Shown here in pieces: positions 12,501 to 24,755 of a stretch of DNA of 64,000 nt. How positions within the stretch are numbered: the stretch's first letter is position 1; the number at the start of each line of letters is the position of its first letter. The stretch is from Mrakia gelida. Taxonomy: Eukaryota; Basidiomycota; Tremellomycetes; Cystofilobasidiales; Mrakiaceae. The notes beneath the pieces are model-generated. The model was not told where the DNA came from, did not search any database, and saw only the letters and a list, made by a program, of their open reading frames with translations. A program made the position numbers and the translations under genes. The stretch spans positions 2,294,001-2,358,000 of the forward strand of contig BRON01000001.1 of NCBI GenBank assembly GCA_024345305.1, read 5' to 3'.

Positions 12501-15500
12501 TCCCAGAACACCCAGCGAGTTCGGTCACCCTCCGAGACTCAACGACCTCGAGCGAGAGGCGGGCGACCGTTCGAGCTCTTACGCCAACTTCCTCTCTTCG
12601 GCCAACAAGCAAATCGCGAAACAAGCTTCGTCCACGAAGGATCCCTTCTTCTCTTCCAACGGGTCTCAATCGAGTCTTCGAGGCCTCGACGGAGGAGTCC
12701 TTCCCGCTCCCAGCCGTCCCTTCACCATGCACAGTGAGCTCTGCTTCCCTCCCAGTCGTGGCTCTGACTCTCCGATCTTCCTTTCGCATCGTTCAGCTCG
12801 AGACGCTTCGCTCACTCCCGCTCTCTCTTTCCTCCTCAGGTCGCGTCTCATCTCGGTCATCCATCAGTTCCATCGTCGACGAGCACGGATCGTCTTCACC
12901 TCTCAACAAGGCTATGGTCACCTTCACCGACAAGGATGGAGAGGTTACTCAAGCCTTTGTTCAGCAGCTCAAGGCTTTGAACTCGGACAACTCAAAGGGA
13001 GAGCTATGTGTCGAGAAATGCGAGCTTCTTCTTCCTTGCTCTGCTTTCTTTCATCCTCGTCCCAAAGTCCTGACGGCTCTTCCTCTCTTCCAGACCTCCA
13101 AAAGGCCGAGAAAGCTCACTTCGTCGTTCTGAGACGCGAAAGGGTAAGTCAGCCTCGGCCCCCTTGACTCTCTCGAACTCTACTAATCGCCCCGTTCGTG
13201 TTCTCCTTCAACAGGTCGAGAATTCGAAGGGAGTCGGCAACGGCTCGCTCGCTCCATCAATCTACACCGCCGAGGGAAATCCCGTCGATCCAGACGACAA
13301 CTTGATGGCCGAGGTGCCTCTCACTCGTTAGTCCCTTCGAATCGACGTCGGGAAGAACTGGCTCTGCTTTGTCCGCGTTCGGGCTCGTCCACTCGACGCG
13401 CGAGGGATCCAGCTCGACTCGCTCGTCGTTCTTATCGTTCGCTGACTCCCTCTCTTTCCTCAAAACAGGGATGCAAATCTTCATGGGGAGGATGATTGGG
13501 AAGTGGCCTCTTTACTCGATCGTCATGTCTTGCGGGTAAGATCGACCTCGCTTCGTCTCGACCTCCTCTGACTCGAAGCTGAACGACCTTTTTTCACTTT
13601 CGTCGCAGTCAACTCCTCTCCGCCACCGCTTTCCAGCTCGTCCTCCTCTCAGGTACCGCTACTCAGCAGGATCTCGATCTCTACGTCGTCGGAGCCGTCT
13701 TCTTCACCGCTAGTATCGTCTGGTGGTGGGTCCTTCGTCGATCAGTCCTCGTCGAGCTCGACGCGCGCTGACCTCTTCGTTTTCGCTCGCACTCGGTTCT
13801 CAGGACTCTCTTCCGACTGAAACCTGCTGCTGTTGGACTTGCTTTCCCATGGATATTGTGAGTCGAGCATCTCAGTGCATCGGAACTCACTTTTCCCTCT
13901 TTTTCTGACCCTGTCGCGTCTCGCTCGACCGCAGCTTCGCCATCGCCTTCTTCCTCATCGGTATCCCTTCCCTCGGTGCAGATTCACTTCGAGAGGTGCA
14001 AACACGTATCAGTAAGTGCCGTCGAATCGAGACGCAGCGTCTTTCCAGTCCCGGAGGGTTAAAACCCCGAAACCAAAACGCGTCGCTGACTTCCTCTTCT
14101 TCTTCCCTCGCAGCCTCGGGAGCTACTTGGTCCTACGCGATCGCTTCTTCTGCTGGATTCTTATTCTTTGGAATGAAGTGAGTCTCGGCCTCGAGCTTGA
14201 GATGCTCTCGTATCAGCCACTGACTCGTCTCTCTTTTCCTCGCAGCTTCGGAGAGGAAGCAGGAGCGACGACTCAGTCCTGGATCTTCCGAGCTTGCGTC
14301 GTTCAAGGACTCCAACAGTGCTGGACGGTGAGTACTACGCGAGTCTCTCGAAGGGATAAGGATATACTGACTCATCTTGATCGCGTCTTTCCCTCTGAAG
14401 GCCGTTTTGTGGTGGTGCGCTTTTACTTCTTCTTCTCTTCCCGTCGGCTCTCTCCCCCGCGAACGAACGCCTCCTGACATCTTCATCCTTTACCCTCCTC
14501 TTCTTTCTCAGGTGGGGTTCGACATTCATCGGAACGGACTCCTCGGAATACGTCGCTCCTCTTGCGATCCTGTTCATCGTTTGGCCTCTCGCCGTCATCT
14601 CTCTCTTCTTCTTCCTCTTCATGTTCTGGGGTCTTCCTCAGTACTACCTGCAGGTGAGCTCAATATCCCATTCTGGACCCTCGAGCGCACGATCGACGTT
14701 CGAAGCTGGATGAGATCACGCGCTGATCGTATCGTCTTCTCTTTGCTCTCCTCGCAGGCGCCTCCCACCGTCCCAGATTTCTACTCTACTCTGCTGAGGA
14801 AGAACATCGTCAGGTGGTTCTTGATTGCCGAGATTCTTCGCGGTTCGTCCCAGCAACCCTTCGTGCTTCGTGCGAGACGCGTCGAGGACGGGAGCATCAA
14901 ACCAACGCTCACCCTTTGATCTTTCTTCCTTGTCTCTAGACTTCTGGCTCTCCCCTCCCTACGGTCGAAACTGGAGCTACCTCTGGAAAAATCCCGCCAT
15001 CCCGGTGTGGGCGACTGCCATCCTCGTCATCTTCTTCTTCGTTTTCGTTTGGGGAGGTCTGCTGGCCGTCCTGACAAGTGAGTTTACTTCGGCCTCGGAC
15101 GTCTCGAAGATCATCGCTGACTCTTCGTTCTTCTACAGGATACGCGAAGGTTCATTCGTGGTTACTCCCTGTGGTGGCTATCGGACTTGGATGTCCTCGA
15201 TGGTAAGTGGAAAGAGCGTTTGAGTCTAAGACGCGAATGTATCCCTTCCCTGGCCTGCTCGCGTCTCGATTCCGTCCCTGCTCGCGTCGATGCCTCTTAG
15301 ACCACTCAACTGACTCTCACATTTTTCCATTATCCTATCGCAGGTGTCAGATGTTCTGGGGAACGTCGGGAATCGGTGAGTTGAGAGCTTTCCTCGTCGA
15401 GCCAAATTCCGTCGTCAAACCGAGACTGACCTGCTTCCTCGTCGCCTGCTTCATAAGCTCTCAACATGGCCTGGGCTGGTAAAGTCGGACCCTTCCTTGG

Positions 15501-16181
15501 ATCTGCTCTCTGGCTCTACCTCGGAGTTCTCGACGCTGTACAAGGAGTAGGACTGGGTATGCTTTTGCTTCAGGTCCGTCGCATCTCCCCGAATACTCTT
15601 CTTTCCTCGCTCTTTGCTCGCCTACTCTCCCGCGGCCGCCCTCTGACCTCTTTTGTCTTTTTGGAACAGACTTTGAGTCGATTCCATGGTCAGTCGCGTT
15701 TGTCTCCTGGCCTCTCGATCGAACGAGACGTGTCGCTGATAGTCAACTTCGTTCTTTCCCTAGTTTGCGCCGCCATCTTCCTCTGCCAGTACCTCGGCGC
15801 CATCGTCGTGGTCATCGCCCGAGCTGGAAGTCCCGGAAGAGTGCGTCGTTCTCCTATCCTCTCGTGCACGAGATCGAGAACTGACATCGACTCCCTTCGC
15901 CTTTCTCTTTCCAGCTCGGACCCTCTACCGTCTTCCCTGACTTCGCCCTTTGGGATCGAGCCATCGACGGAATGGCAAAGATCCCTCTCGCCGAGCCGCT
16001 CTTCTGGATCTGCTTGCTCAGTTCGTCCGTCTCGAAACGGGGGTTTGAAGACGATGATGCCACGCGACCGTTTCTCGAACTGACTCTTTCCTTTCCCCCT
16101 CTTATCTCCTTCTCAGGTCAAGTCACCATTGTCATCGGATACCTGTGGCTCTTCCGAAAGGAGCAGCTCACCAAACCCTAG
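3502..16181 (+). CDS. AGS1: Cell-wall alpha-1,3-glucan synthase
   Basis: Very large multi-exon gene of roughly 2300 residues that makes wall alpha-1,3-glucan. The ATG at 3502 opens a signal peptide ([20 protein letters not shown]) that runs without an intron into '[16 protein letters not shown]', the conserved mature N-terminus. The first part is an extracellular GH13 amylase-like domain: '[10 protein letters not shown]' carries the nucleophile Asp, 'IPGEIVGGD' the acid/base Glu, and 'VTNHDVFRW' the third acidic site. A membrane segment near 9320-9400 leads to a cytosolic GT5 synthase domain: '[14 protein letters not shown]' binds the sugar nucleotide, with 'FVFVGRWSKQKGVD' and '[19 protein letters not shown]' further on. 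A Ser-rich linker (about 12050-12760) precedes about a dozen C-terminal membrane helices thought to export the chain. TAG ends at 16181. The first intron (3620-4095) is unusually long for this locus. No break was found. Confidence 0.93.
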
Positions 16182-17293
16182 CTTCGACCCTCGGGCGTCG
16201 TCTCCTCTCTCGTCTCTCCCCTCTCTTTCTTTCATCTTTCGCGTCTCTTTCATCTCCTGATCAGTCTCGATCCTCCTCTGTTCATTTAGAACCACCCCTT
16301 CTCGTCTTGCATATCCTTGTCCCTTGCATCTTCCCTCTCTCCACCCCTCTCGCGTCGACACGTTTCGACGCGTCGCATTTCTTTGTCCTTCTCCTTCATC
16401 TCAAACGGACTATCATCTATCTATCTTGCTTTTACCTACCACTGTATCTCTTTATCTTCCCTCGGTGTATCCCCCCGAGGTCTACAGCTCTTCTTGGAAC
16501 GAAATGCACTTTTCAACCACCCTCGACGCGTCGAGTCACGTCAACGGAACTTTCCTTCGTCGTCTTCTTCCGCTTCCCTTCACTCCAGAGCCAATCAAGC
16601 AGACGCGTCGGGTCTCAGCGAGCCTTTGCCTCCCTTACCGAGCCGTCTTATCGGTGTTATCGCCTCCCAAGAGCGAGGAAGAAATCGGAGGACGGGGCAA
16701 GAATGGGGAAGAGCGAGGAGAAAACTTTGCTGGGCCGCATCGGAACTTCGAGTCACCCTTTCTACGCCATTTTCATCCGCTCTTTTTCTTGCGAAGCGTC
16801 GCATCGCGAAGAAGCAGAGCAGAGAAGAGAAGGTGGACAGGAAAAAGGAGCCGAGGGAGAGTTCGTTTGGTTCGAACTCAAAGCCGCATCGCCCCTGGCT
16901 CGTTTCAGCCCACGCACCTTCCGACGCCGCTTTTTCTTTCTTTCTTTAGCTCCTCTCTCGCATGGGAGCCGACTCTTACTTACGCAAGCCTTCTGTAAGC
17001 TGTTATGTACATGAGACGAAACCGCACGCTCGAGCTATGTAAAAATCACGTTCTTTGAGCGTCAGAAAACGGAGCGCCGTCGCGTCCGAGAAGGGGAAGG
17101 AAGGAAAAGGCGAAGCTCACCGAAAACGCGGTCGGTGAAGCTGAGAAGTTCTTGCGTTTCGCCTTCGCCTTCGTTTCTTCTGTGTTGTGTTTTCGCTCGG
17201 CTTTTTCATTGTTCACTCTCAACCACCATTCCACCAGCGAAAAACCTGCCTTCGACCTCTTTGAGAACCAAACCAACGTCGCTCAACTCCCCG
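16182..17293. other. Intergenic spacer downstream of AGS
   Basis: About 1.1 kb without a supported gene. It holds the 3' flank of the glucan synthase and the upstream region of the next + strand gene. Three copies of the palindromic motif GACGCGTC lie at about 16364, 16524 and 16602. Overlapping open frames on both strands show no consistent codon preference, so I do not call them genes. Confidence 0.4.
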
Positions 17294-18088
17294 ATGACTC
17301 CCTCAGCCCACCAAACTCTCGAGCTCACCACCAAACTCCCTCCCTCCCTCCCCTCTGAGCTCATCCTCCTCATCCTCGAACAACACCTCCTCGACCTCTC
17401 TTCCACCTTCCTCTCTCAAACCTCGTCCACTCCTCAACCCACTTCAACCTACTCCAACTCGATCCTCCCCCTCCTCCTCTCCTCCTCCCAAATCTACCAC
17501 CTCCTCCTCCCCCTCCTCTACACCACCGGTCCTCTCCTCTCCACCCCTTCGCAATCCTCCCACCTCCTCTACACCCTCGCCACCACCTCTCCCTCTCGTC
17601 ACCTCTCCCACCTCCACTCCCTCACCCACTCCGGTCCCCTCGATCCAGCCTTCGTCTCCCTCCTCAACGCCTTCGGTTCCCAAATCACCTCCCTCACCCT
17701 CCTCAACGTTCCCCTAGCCGACGAACTCGCTTCCTCCCACGGTGGAGGAGCCTCCTCCGCGCTCCTCAGCGTGCTGAGCGAGTGCAACCCTGTATCGGCG
17801 CGAGTCGAGCTGGTAGGGAGGGAGGTGATGAGGACGCTCGAGAGCGAGGGGATCGAGGTCGAGAAGGGCAGCTTGAGGAGGAGGGTGAACTGTTGTGCTG
17901 GAGCGATTGGAGTGGGAGGGAAGAAGATGGGGAGGGTGGAAGGAGAGGAGGAGGAGGGCGACAATAATGCTGGGTTGGAGAGGGTTCAGAAGACGTTGGT
18001 GGGTGGGAGTGTGTGGGATGTGGTTGAGTTGGGGGTGGTGGGGTGGAAGAGGTGGGAGCAGGGGTGGATTGAGGTTAGGGAGGAGTAG
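17294..18088 (+). CDS. Unrecognised protein, possibly F-box-like
   Basis: Intronless 264-residue frame. The start was chosen at the ATG of MTPSAHQTLEL, because the longer in-frame extension to 17135 reads as untranslated leader. After a short polar start comes 'LPSELILLILEQHLLDLS', which has the hydrophobic spacing of an F-box helix and would suit a ubiquitin-ligase adaptor, but the match is only a visual impression. Residues 40-110 are Leu/Ser/Thr-rich, with a possible leucine-repeat-like stretch around 'LLNAFGSQITSLTLLNVPL'. The C-terminal third is Gly/Glu/Trp-rich. Base use changes sharply, from CT-rich in the first half to GA-rich in the second. It converges on the glycosyltransferase gene that ends at 18346. 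Confidence 0.6.
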   Translation: MTPSAHQTLELTTKLPPSLPSELILLILEQHLLDLSSTFLSQTSSTPQPTSTYSNSILPLLLSSSQIYHLLLPLLYTTGPLLSTPSQSSHLLYTLATTSPSRHLSHLHSLTHSGPLDPAFVSLLNAFGSQITSLTLLNVPLADELASSHGGGASSALLSVLSECNPVSARVELVGREVMRTLESEGIEVEKGSLRRRVNCCAGAIGVGGKKMGRVEGEEEEGDNNAGLERVQKTLVGGSVWDVVELGVVGWKRWEQGWIEVREE

Positions 18089-18345
18089 ATCTTCGTTTGT
18101 TTCGGTTCGGTTCTTTCACTGTACGTTTCGGTAGATAGAAGAGAGAACGTCGCGTCAGTGCGCGACTTCTCGACTCGATTTCGTTTTGTTTCACGACCCC
18201 TTGGACTTCCTTCTCTGCTTTACGACCTCTTCCTAGATTACTTAGCTTCTTCACAATCCACCTAATATTCCCTCTCTCTTTCCCACTACTCCGCAGACAC
18301 GAAAGGAAAGACAAGAAAACGGACATACTAAGGTCGCTCGCTCGC

Positions 18346-20773
18346 TCAAACGTCCCCAAACTCAGCCGCCCGGTCTCGCAGAGCAGCCGAATCGTACTCG
18401 TCCAGGATCCGAACGACGCGATCCAGGATGATCTTGGGATCCATGACGATGTCGTCCTGCGAAAGCAAAGCAAAGGCGAAGTGGATCGGTCAGCTTGGAA
18501 GGAGAAACGAACGCGAAGGCGAAACAGCGAGCCGTTCGAAAACTCACATCCCACCTCTCTCCTCTCCCCTTCTCGACGTCCATAAGCAGCCACTCGGACT
18601 TCGGCAGGATCCCGTCCTCTCGAACGATGAGATGTTCGTGATGCAGCATTTCGGAGAGGAGTTGGTTGTCGCCTGCGAAACGAAGGGAACGAAGAGTCAG
18701 CTCGACGCGTCGAAGAACGAACCGAGTCGAACGCGAAACGAGGACTCACGAACGAAGCTTCCGGAATCGAAGATCTCCATGACGGTCGAGAAGGGAGTAG
18801 TAGGCATCCACATGGTGTGAATGAACTCGGCGCAGTGAGGGGAGATGACGATCTGGTGTGGAAACGAAGGTCGAAGAGGTGAGCTCGAGCTCATTCGACG
18901 CGTGCGACTCAACGAAAAGTGTTCGTAAGGAGGGACTCACGGTCGCCGTGCTCATCAACTTGACGATCTCCTCCTTCCTCATGTTCATGAGAACCGACTG
19001 GTGAACTTCTGCTCGTCCAGAGATCGACTTGAGAGCTTTGATGAGACCGGTGTGACTTTCGAGGTTGAAGCGAGGGGATTGACTCTGTAATCGCGCGAGA
19101 AACGAGGACAGAAAAGGTTGAGGGGTTCGAAGGTGAGATGTGAAGAGGAGATATGTGGGACTAACGTTCCTGTTCCTATCCAGGTAGACGACGACTGGCT
19201 TCTTGGGTCCATCGTCGACCAGAGGAGCACCGAGAGACTGGAGAGCGTTGGCTCGGAAGGGCTCAAACCAGTCTTGAACGAGAGAAGGTTGCATGGCCAT
19301 GTGAGACATCATCTGAGAAAGGCGAGGGAAGAAGCGAGAAAGTGGGAGTTAGGTCGAGGTTGAGGAAGGAAGGAGAAAGAGACGCGTCGAAGCGAGTTCG
19401 AGCTCGAGAGAGGAGAGACAGACGCACCTTCTTCCACTGATACGTATCAGGATGTCGATGAGCAGCCCCTGAATATACGACCACCCGCAAGTCAGCATGT
19501 GCCTCGTCCCAGTGAAGAATCGAGAGAAGGAAGGAAACGTCGCAGCTGAACGTCGGGGACTCACAACGATCCACGATCACCACCCTCTCAAACGCGATCA
19601 GCTCTCCCGACCCAGCTCGCTTGTCCCAATCCTCCTTCTCCTCGATAGGCACTCCAGGAAGCGTGATCTGAAGCATCCATTCGTCTACCCAACAACCAAG
19701 CAGCACCGAACAGAAAGGTCAGCTCTCTCTCGACCCTCGTTATCTCAACCTGTTTGGTTCTCTCGCCTTTCGAGACTCACTCAATCCAGCATCGTCCTTC
19801 CACCCTTTCATCCCCATCTCCCCTGTACATCTCGGGAAGATGATCCTCGAAGGGATCGTCGTACTCTCGTTCACGAGATCCGTTTCCGAACCTGCTGCTC
19901 GTCGAGTGGGCTGAAGGAGATCGTCTCGACCTTCCGTTGCTGGAGCTGGAGCGATGTAAGGGCGCGTGGAAGGGAGGGTAGTGTTGAGCAGGGAGAGCGC
20001 TTTGAGTGCTGGGACGAAGGCTTCCGGTCCGAAGTGGCTGCGAGAAAACGAAGGGATGGAAGGGGAAGGGGTTCAGAGAGGGAAGGACGAGGAGGGAAGG
20101 GAAAGAGGTTCGAGGATCGAGCTCACGGGAACATAGGAAGATACCCTCCTGCTCCTGCTTCGTCGTGGAAGATGACCTATACGAAACGAAAGCTGGAAAT
20201 CAGCTCTATGCTCCCAAGAGGTTGAAACCGAAAAAAAGACGCTGCACTGACTGTAACACCCCCCAAAACCCTGACCCCCCCTTCCCCCCCTTCCTTCCCT
20301 CCTCCCTTCCCATTCTTCTTAACCTGATGCCACCACGCCTCACTCTCCCCTTCACTCCCCTTCTCCTTCCAATCCTCCCTCTCCCCCTCCTTCCAACTGA
20401 GCACATCCACCCTCTCCATCCTCTGATGCTCAGCGGCTCGAGCGAAGTACATCACGCCGGAGAGGAGATATAAGTGGTCCACGACGGTGTAGCCTTCCAT
20501 GGACGTAGGGGACATGACCGAGGGACGGAATTCGGTGAGGATCGAGTCGGGGGGTGGAGTGCGAGGTGAGGAAGGTGACTTGGGTTTGGAGAAGGAGTGT
20601 TTGGGACGAGAAGAGGAGGAGTGAGAAGAGGGAGGGTAGCTGGAGGAAGGGGAGTCGCGTTCGGAAGAGAGAGCTGAAGGGGAGGAGGAATGATTGGACC
20701 ATCGGTAGAGGAGGAAGAGGAAAGAGAGGAGAATCGCGAAGGTGTACGTTCGAGCTCGACGGGAAACGGCCAT
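18346..20773 (-). CDS. GT61-family glycosyltransferase, type II membrane protein
   Basis: Multi-exon gene. The start MAVSRRARTYTFAILLSFLF gives a short cytosolic tail and one signal anchor, then a Ser/Pro-rich stem (residues about 30-80) and a lumenal catalytic region, the layout of a Golgi or ER glycosyltransferase. Cues for the GT61 (DUF563, EOGT/xylosyltransferase-like) fold are 'VIFHDEAGAGG', 'KPVVVYLDRNRN', and 'TIVISPHCAEFIHTMWMP' followed by 'STVMEIFDSG'. These correspond to the family's basic donor-binding segment and its HGA-type motif, here PHCA. Fungal members transfer xylose or GlcNAc to glycans, and the sugar here is unknown. The C-terminus is 'RDRAAEFGDV' with TGA at 18346-18348. 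Introns carry GACGCGTC near 18706 and 19384. The upstream flank contains the AAACC repeat at 21157. Confidence 0.75.
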
Positions 20774-21156
20774 CCTAGCAGTACCGGGAGGGGAGAAGAG
20801 ACGGGATGGGGGTTGGGAGATTGAGCTCTTCGAGAACGCGAAGGTTCGTGTTCTCGAGGCCTTTTTTTGGTTTATCCTCAGGGGCGCGTTGGATTGTTGA
20901 TGGAGAACACGCGTCTGTGTATACAGGGGAGAAACTGCCGAGGAGAAGGTTTTCCAGTCGGCTGTATATTGAGGCAGCGAAAAGGAGCTAAGCAGGGTTT
21001 CAACGAAGAGGCGTTTCACCTGTCCGTCTGGCGTCTCCTTTCTCGCTCCTCGGTCGAGAGTCGAGAGTCAAGTCTACATACACACACGAAGAGAGGGAGA
21101 GAAAGAACGTAGCGATACACCGTAGAGAGAGAGAAGAAAGACAAGACCCCTTCAAG

Positions 21157-21195
21157 AACCAAACCAAACCAAACCAAACCAAACCAAACCAAACC
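21157..21195. repeat. AAACC pentanucleotide tandem repeat
   Basis: About eight consecutive AAACC units (first one partial) lie between the end of the Gln-rich gene (21273) and the start of the GT61 gene (20773), so inside the likely promoter of the latter. It is perfect in sequence, which suggests it is young or prone to slippage. It is not a canonical fungal telomere repeat. Confidence 0.9.
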
Positions 21196-21272
21196 GTCCC
21201 TCGAACGCGTCGCTCTCGTCCCCTCCATCTCCTCCACTCAACCCAACCAAAGCCACACCACCCCCGTACCTG

Positions 21273-22356
21273 TCACCCTACCCACCTCAACTGAAACTTC
21301 CTCTCCGTCTCCCTCCTCCTCTTCAACCCGATCGCGAACGGAGAGAGCTGAGCCTCGTCCGCGACGTCGAGGTCGTAATCTCCGAACGTCCCTGTGGTAG
21401 GGTGAGGAGGTTGAGCGAGGACGACGGTGTCTGGGATTGGTTCGTGGGAGGTCGATATTGGGAGAGGGAGGCTTGGGAGAGGCTGAGCGATGGGGTAGGA
21501 GGAGGATGAGCGGAGGGTGTGGTGAATGAGTGAGTGGGTGAGGGAGGTGGTGATGCTGTTGCTCGTGGGCTCTTGGAGGAGGTGGGAGGAAGAGGATTCC
21601 GATGAGTAGGTGGTAGTGGAGGTGTCGATGTGAAGAAGAAGATGAGAGTTGGAGTTTTGCTGTTGCTGCTGCTTCCCATCGACGACCCTCCTCTCGTCTC
21701 CATCTCCCTCCGGCGGGATCACCAGCCCAATACCCTCTGCTTCAGACCAGATTCCCAGCCCCAGACCAGTCGAATCTCCACCCTCGCCCTCCGTCGCACC
21801 CCAGCTGAAAGCGTTGAACGTCTCAAAGTCGAACTCTGCGTTGTGGTCCTCCGGGAGGTCGAGGAGGTTGGACGTCGACTTCGGGAGAGCGGTGGAGGAG
21901 GGTGGGTAGAGATCGAGGGCTGGCGTTCGAGGAGAGATGAGTTCGAAGGCGGGAGTTGAGGTGGAGGCGGTGGAGTTGGATCCGTTCCGAGTAAGAGGAG
22001 GTGGAGAGGCGGGGAAGAAGGGGGAGGTCGTCGTCGTCGTCGAGACTGGAACAGGAGGGAGGGAGGGACGAGACGGTGAGCTTCGTTCGAGGGCGCTTCT
22101 CGAGCTCAGAACAGCTTTGAGAGGTTGAAACGAAGCTCGAGAAAGAAGATATACACTCACAGAGTACACCAAACCCAGTAGTCTCCTCTCTAGCTCTCTT
22201 CCTTCCTTCCCTTCCTCCAAACAAATCTAGCAAACCCTCGTTCCTTACTTCTTCATCCTCCTCGTCGCTCTCGTCCTCCCCTCTCTGTCGTTTCCTACTC
22301 CCACCAGTGGGAGTATGAACCCCATCGACTCGTTCGTCATGCTGTGGACTGTCCAT
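21273..22356 (-). CDS. Unrecognised acidic, Ser/Gln-rich protein, probably nuclear
   Basis: Two exons. Exon 1 from MDSPQHDERVDGVHTPTGGS holds a basic-acidic-basic block ('SRKRQRGEDESDEEDEE', then 'GREGRKRAREE') that looks like a nuclear localisation region. A short intron of about 46 nt (GTGAGTGTATATC to CTCAAAG) shifts to the second frame, which is Ser/Thr/Pro-rich with a run of five glutamines and an Asp/Glu-rich patch around 'LDLPEDHNAEFDFETF'. It ends 'FAIGLKRRRETERKFQLRWVG' just before 21273. The conserved-looking C-terminal basic tail may be the functional part. No enzymatic motif is visible and I do not recognise the family. The intron is inferred from frame change and splice signals only. 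Confidence 0.55.
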
Positions 22357-22976
22357 CTGGGAGGAAGGGAAGTAGCGGGATGGAGGTTGGAAGGTTGGGA
22401 AGAGAGAGGGAGGAGACGGAGGGCAACGTTCGTTTCGATTGAATATTCTTCTTCTCCTTGGTTGGTCCCTGGGACCTGAAACTGATTTTCGCAAGGGTGG
22501 ATCAGAAACGAGGCTAAGAAAGCCAGGGCGGATGGCGCATCCAAGTTTGGGGGTGGCGGTGGCGAAGAGGAGGGAAGGGAAGGGAGAAAGAGGGAGGGAG
22601 ATGGAGTCGAGGAGGAGGAGACGAGGGAGGGGAGGGGAGTTGGGTGAGCTCGAAGCGGAATCAAACCTGAACTTGTTTTGCTAAATTCTCACAAGGAGAG
22701 AGGCTAAAGGCTGTCTCGTCCAGATCTCAGAGGGTGTCTCGGGCAGCAAAAACTGACCCTCGTGAAACTCCGTAAAGAAGGGCTGAGCGCGTCGTCGCCT
22801 CGACTCGGTCGCTGAAAGGACGAGAAGCTTGCGCTGGAAGCTCGGCTGTTCTCGCGCAGAGACCCTTTGTACATCAGAGGAAAGTCGGACAAGAGTGGGA
22901 GTCTTTGAACTCGACTTTCAAGATCGTTATAACTCAGAGAAAAGAACGTCGCATCGATCATCTTCGGGCCCGTCCT

Positions 22977-24755
22977 TCAAGCCAATCGGTAGACGAGCTT
23001 CTCAGCCTTGTAGTCTCCAGAATCGAGGATCCTGAGGCCTGCCTCGATTCCTGCGAAAGAGAAAATGCAGGAAGGAAAGGGACGGGAGGGACGTTCAGCT
23101 TCGTTTCGTTTCGACCGACGACGCGTCGAACTCGAGACCAACGAAACTCCCCCGAACGAAACTCACCTTCAAGTCCTCCCTTCTCCATCCTGAGCTTCTG
23201 ACCCTTGAATCTCCTACTGCCTCCCTTCTTCGAGTCCCATTCCTCGAGAAGAGCGGGAAGTTCGTGGAGGATCCAGTCCGACATCATGTCCGAGTCGTTG
23301 TTCTTCGGATGATGGACTCCGAAGTACACGGACTGCCATTATCCAAAATGGACGAGATGTCAGTTAGGGCGAGCGAGGGGTGGAAGTAGGGTTACTCACG
23401 TCCTTCTCAAGAGTCTCGTACGCGAGGTGGAAGGTCGCTTGAACTTCTGCTCGACGCGTCTGGTTCGCTTTGGAGATTTTGAGAGTGGTGACGACGTGGC
23501 CTCCTTTGGGGACGATGGCATCTGAAGAGAGGGAGATGAGAGTGTCAGTCAGATGAAGGACGATCGCTCGAGCTGGCACTCGGGGAGGTTTCGAGCGAGA
23601 GAAACGAAAACGACAGCAGAGTCGGCGAACCGATGCAATCCGCGACGGTAGCTTCCTTCGCGATGGTATCGTAGGCGTACTCGACTCCCTTTCCGTCTTC
23701 GGTAGCCGCCTTAATCGAAGTTGTGGGAAGAAGGGTGAAGGAAGGCAAGCGAGAGAGAGAGGGAGGGCCGGAGAGGCGAAAGGTCAGCGTCGCGTCCGAG
23801 CCACTCGTCCGAGCAGCGTCCAAAACAGCCAATACGTACCTTGATCTTGCTGACAACATCGGGATCCTTGTAGTCGAAGCATTCGGCAGCTCCGAGAGAT
23901 CTGAGAAGCTCGTGGTTCGAGGGTGACGCGGTGACGAAAACTCGAAGACCTGAGAGAGCAGCGAGTTGAACGGTGTGGTGACCGACGCTGGTGGCTCCTC
24001 CCCAGATGAGAAGCTGGAGAGGAGTTAGAGAAAGAGGAACCGATGAGCTCGAGCTCGGGATCAGAGCGCAAGAGATGCGGGAATGGAGAGAGCTCACCGT
24101 TTCTCCCGACGCGGAGGGTGAGGAAGGTCGACCGTGGAACTTGAAGGTCGCGTAGAGAGCTTGGACGGCCGTCGAGTGAGCGAGCTGGCGGATGTGAAGG
24201 GGATTATAGATATCAGCTCAAGAGCTGGTCGAGTAGAAGGAAGAATGAGCGCAGAACTGACGGTGAAAGCAGCTCCCTGCTCGTGGGACATGCCGTTCGG
24301 AAGCACCCAGGTGTTCTTCCTCTTCGACTTGACAGCCTCAGCGAAGGCTCCATCGGTCTCGTTTTAGGTTCCAAAGACGAAGGACGGGACTCGATCTCCG
24401 ACTCTGATGTGCTTGACGTTCGAACCGACGGCGAGGACGACGCCCGAAGAATCGCATCCCACGATCGTAGGATGATCGTACGAGAGAGTGCAAGGAACGG
24501 TGAGAGCATCAGTGTCGGTGGGATTGAGAGCGACGGCGGTAGTTTTGGTGTATGAACGCGAGAAAGAGGTCAAGGTCAGAGCTGAGTCGGATGTGAGACG
24601 AAGGAGAAAGGAGAACGAACGATGACCGCGTCGGGTTGAAGGTTCGAGACGTCCTGTCGAGAGCCGAAGGGAATGGAGACGACTTCGAGCTTGGCTGGTT
24701 GGCCCTCAGAAGGAGTGGATCGAAGAGCTTTGATGGTGGAAGGAATGGCGGACAT
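22977..24755 (-). pseudogene. Quinone-oxidoreductase-like MDR enzyme with two disabling lesions
   Basis: Starts MSAIPSTIKALRSTPSEGQP and ends 'GDYKAEKLVYRLA' (TGA at 22977-22979), the full span of a medium-chain dehydrogenase/reductase of the ToxD/trans-enoyl-reductase type, NADPH enzymes that reduce enones or polyketide intermediates. Cues are 'ALNPTDTDAL', 'GCDSSGVVLAVGSNV', the Rossmann segment 'LLIWGGATSVGHHTVQLAAL' and 'GLRVFVTASPSNHELLRSLGA'. Two defects stand out. A TAA at 24364-24366 interrupts the conserved 'PSFVFGT-x-NETDGAFAEAVK' segment where relatives often have Gln, so one C-to-T change would explain it. The first intron also keeps its donor and CTGAC branch site (about 24575-24579) but has no AG before the next coding block ('KTTAVALNPTD'). 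All other exons and splice sites look intact, which suggests recent inactivation, or errors in the sequence. Confidence 0.7.

Noticed and set aside
21157..21195. AAACC array as a telomere or subtelomere remnant
   Set aside because: Common fungal telomere repeats are TTAGGG-like, and the flanks are ordinary genes.
24364..24366. Programmed stop-codon readthrough in the MDR gene
   Set aside because: The codon is TAA followed by AAC, not the leaky TGA-CTA context known for readthrough, and the same gene also lacks a splice acceptor.
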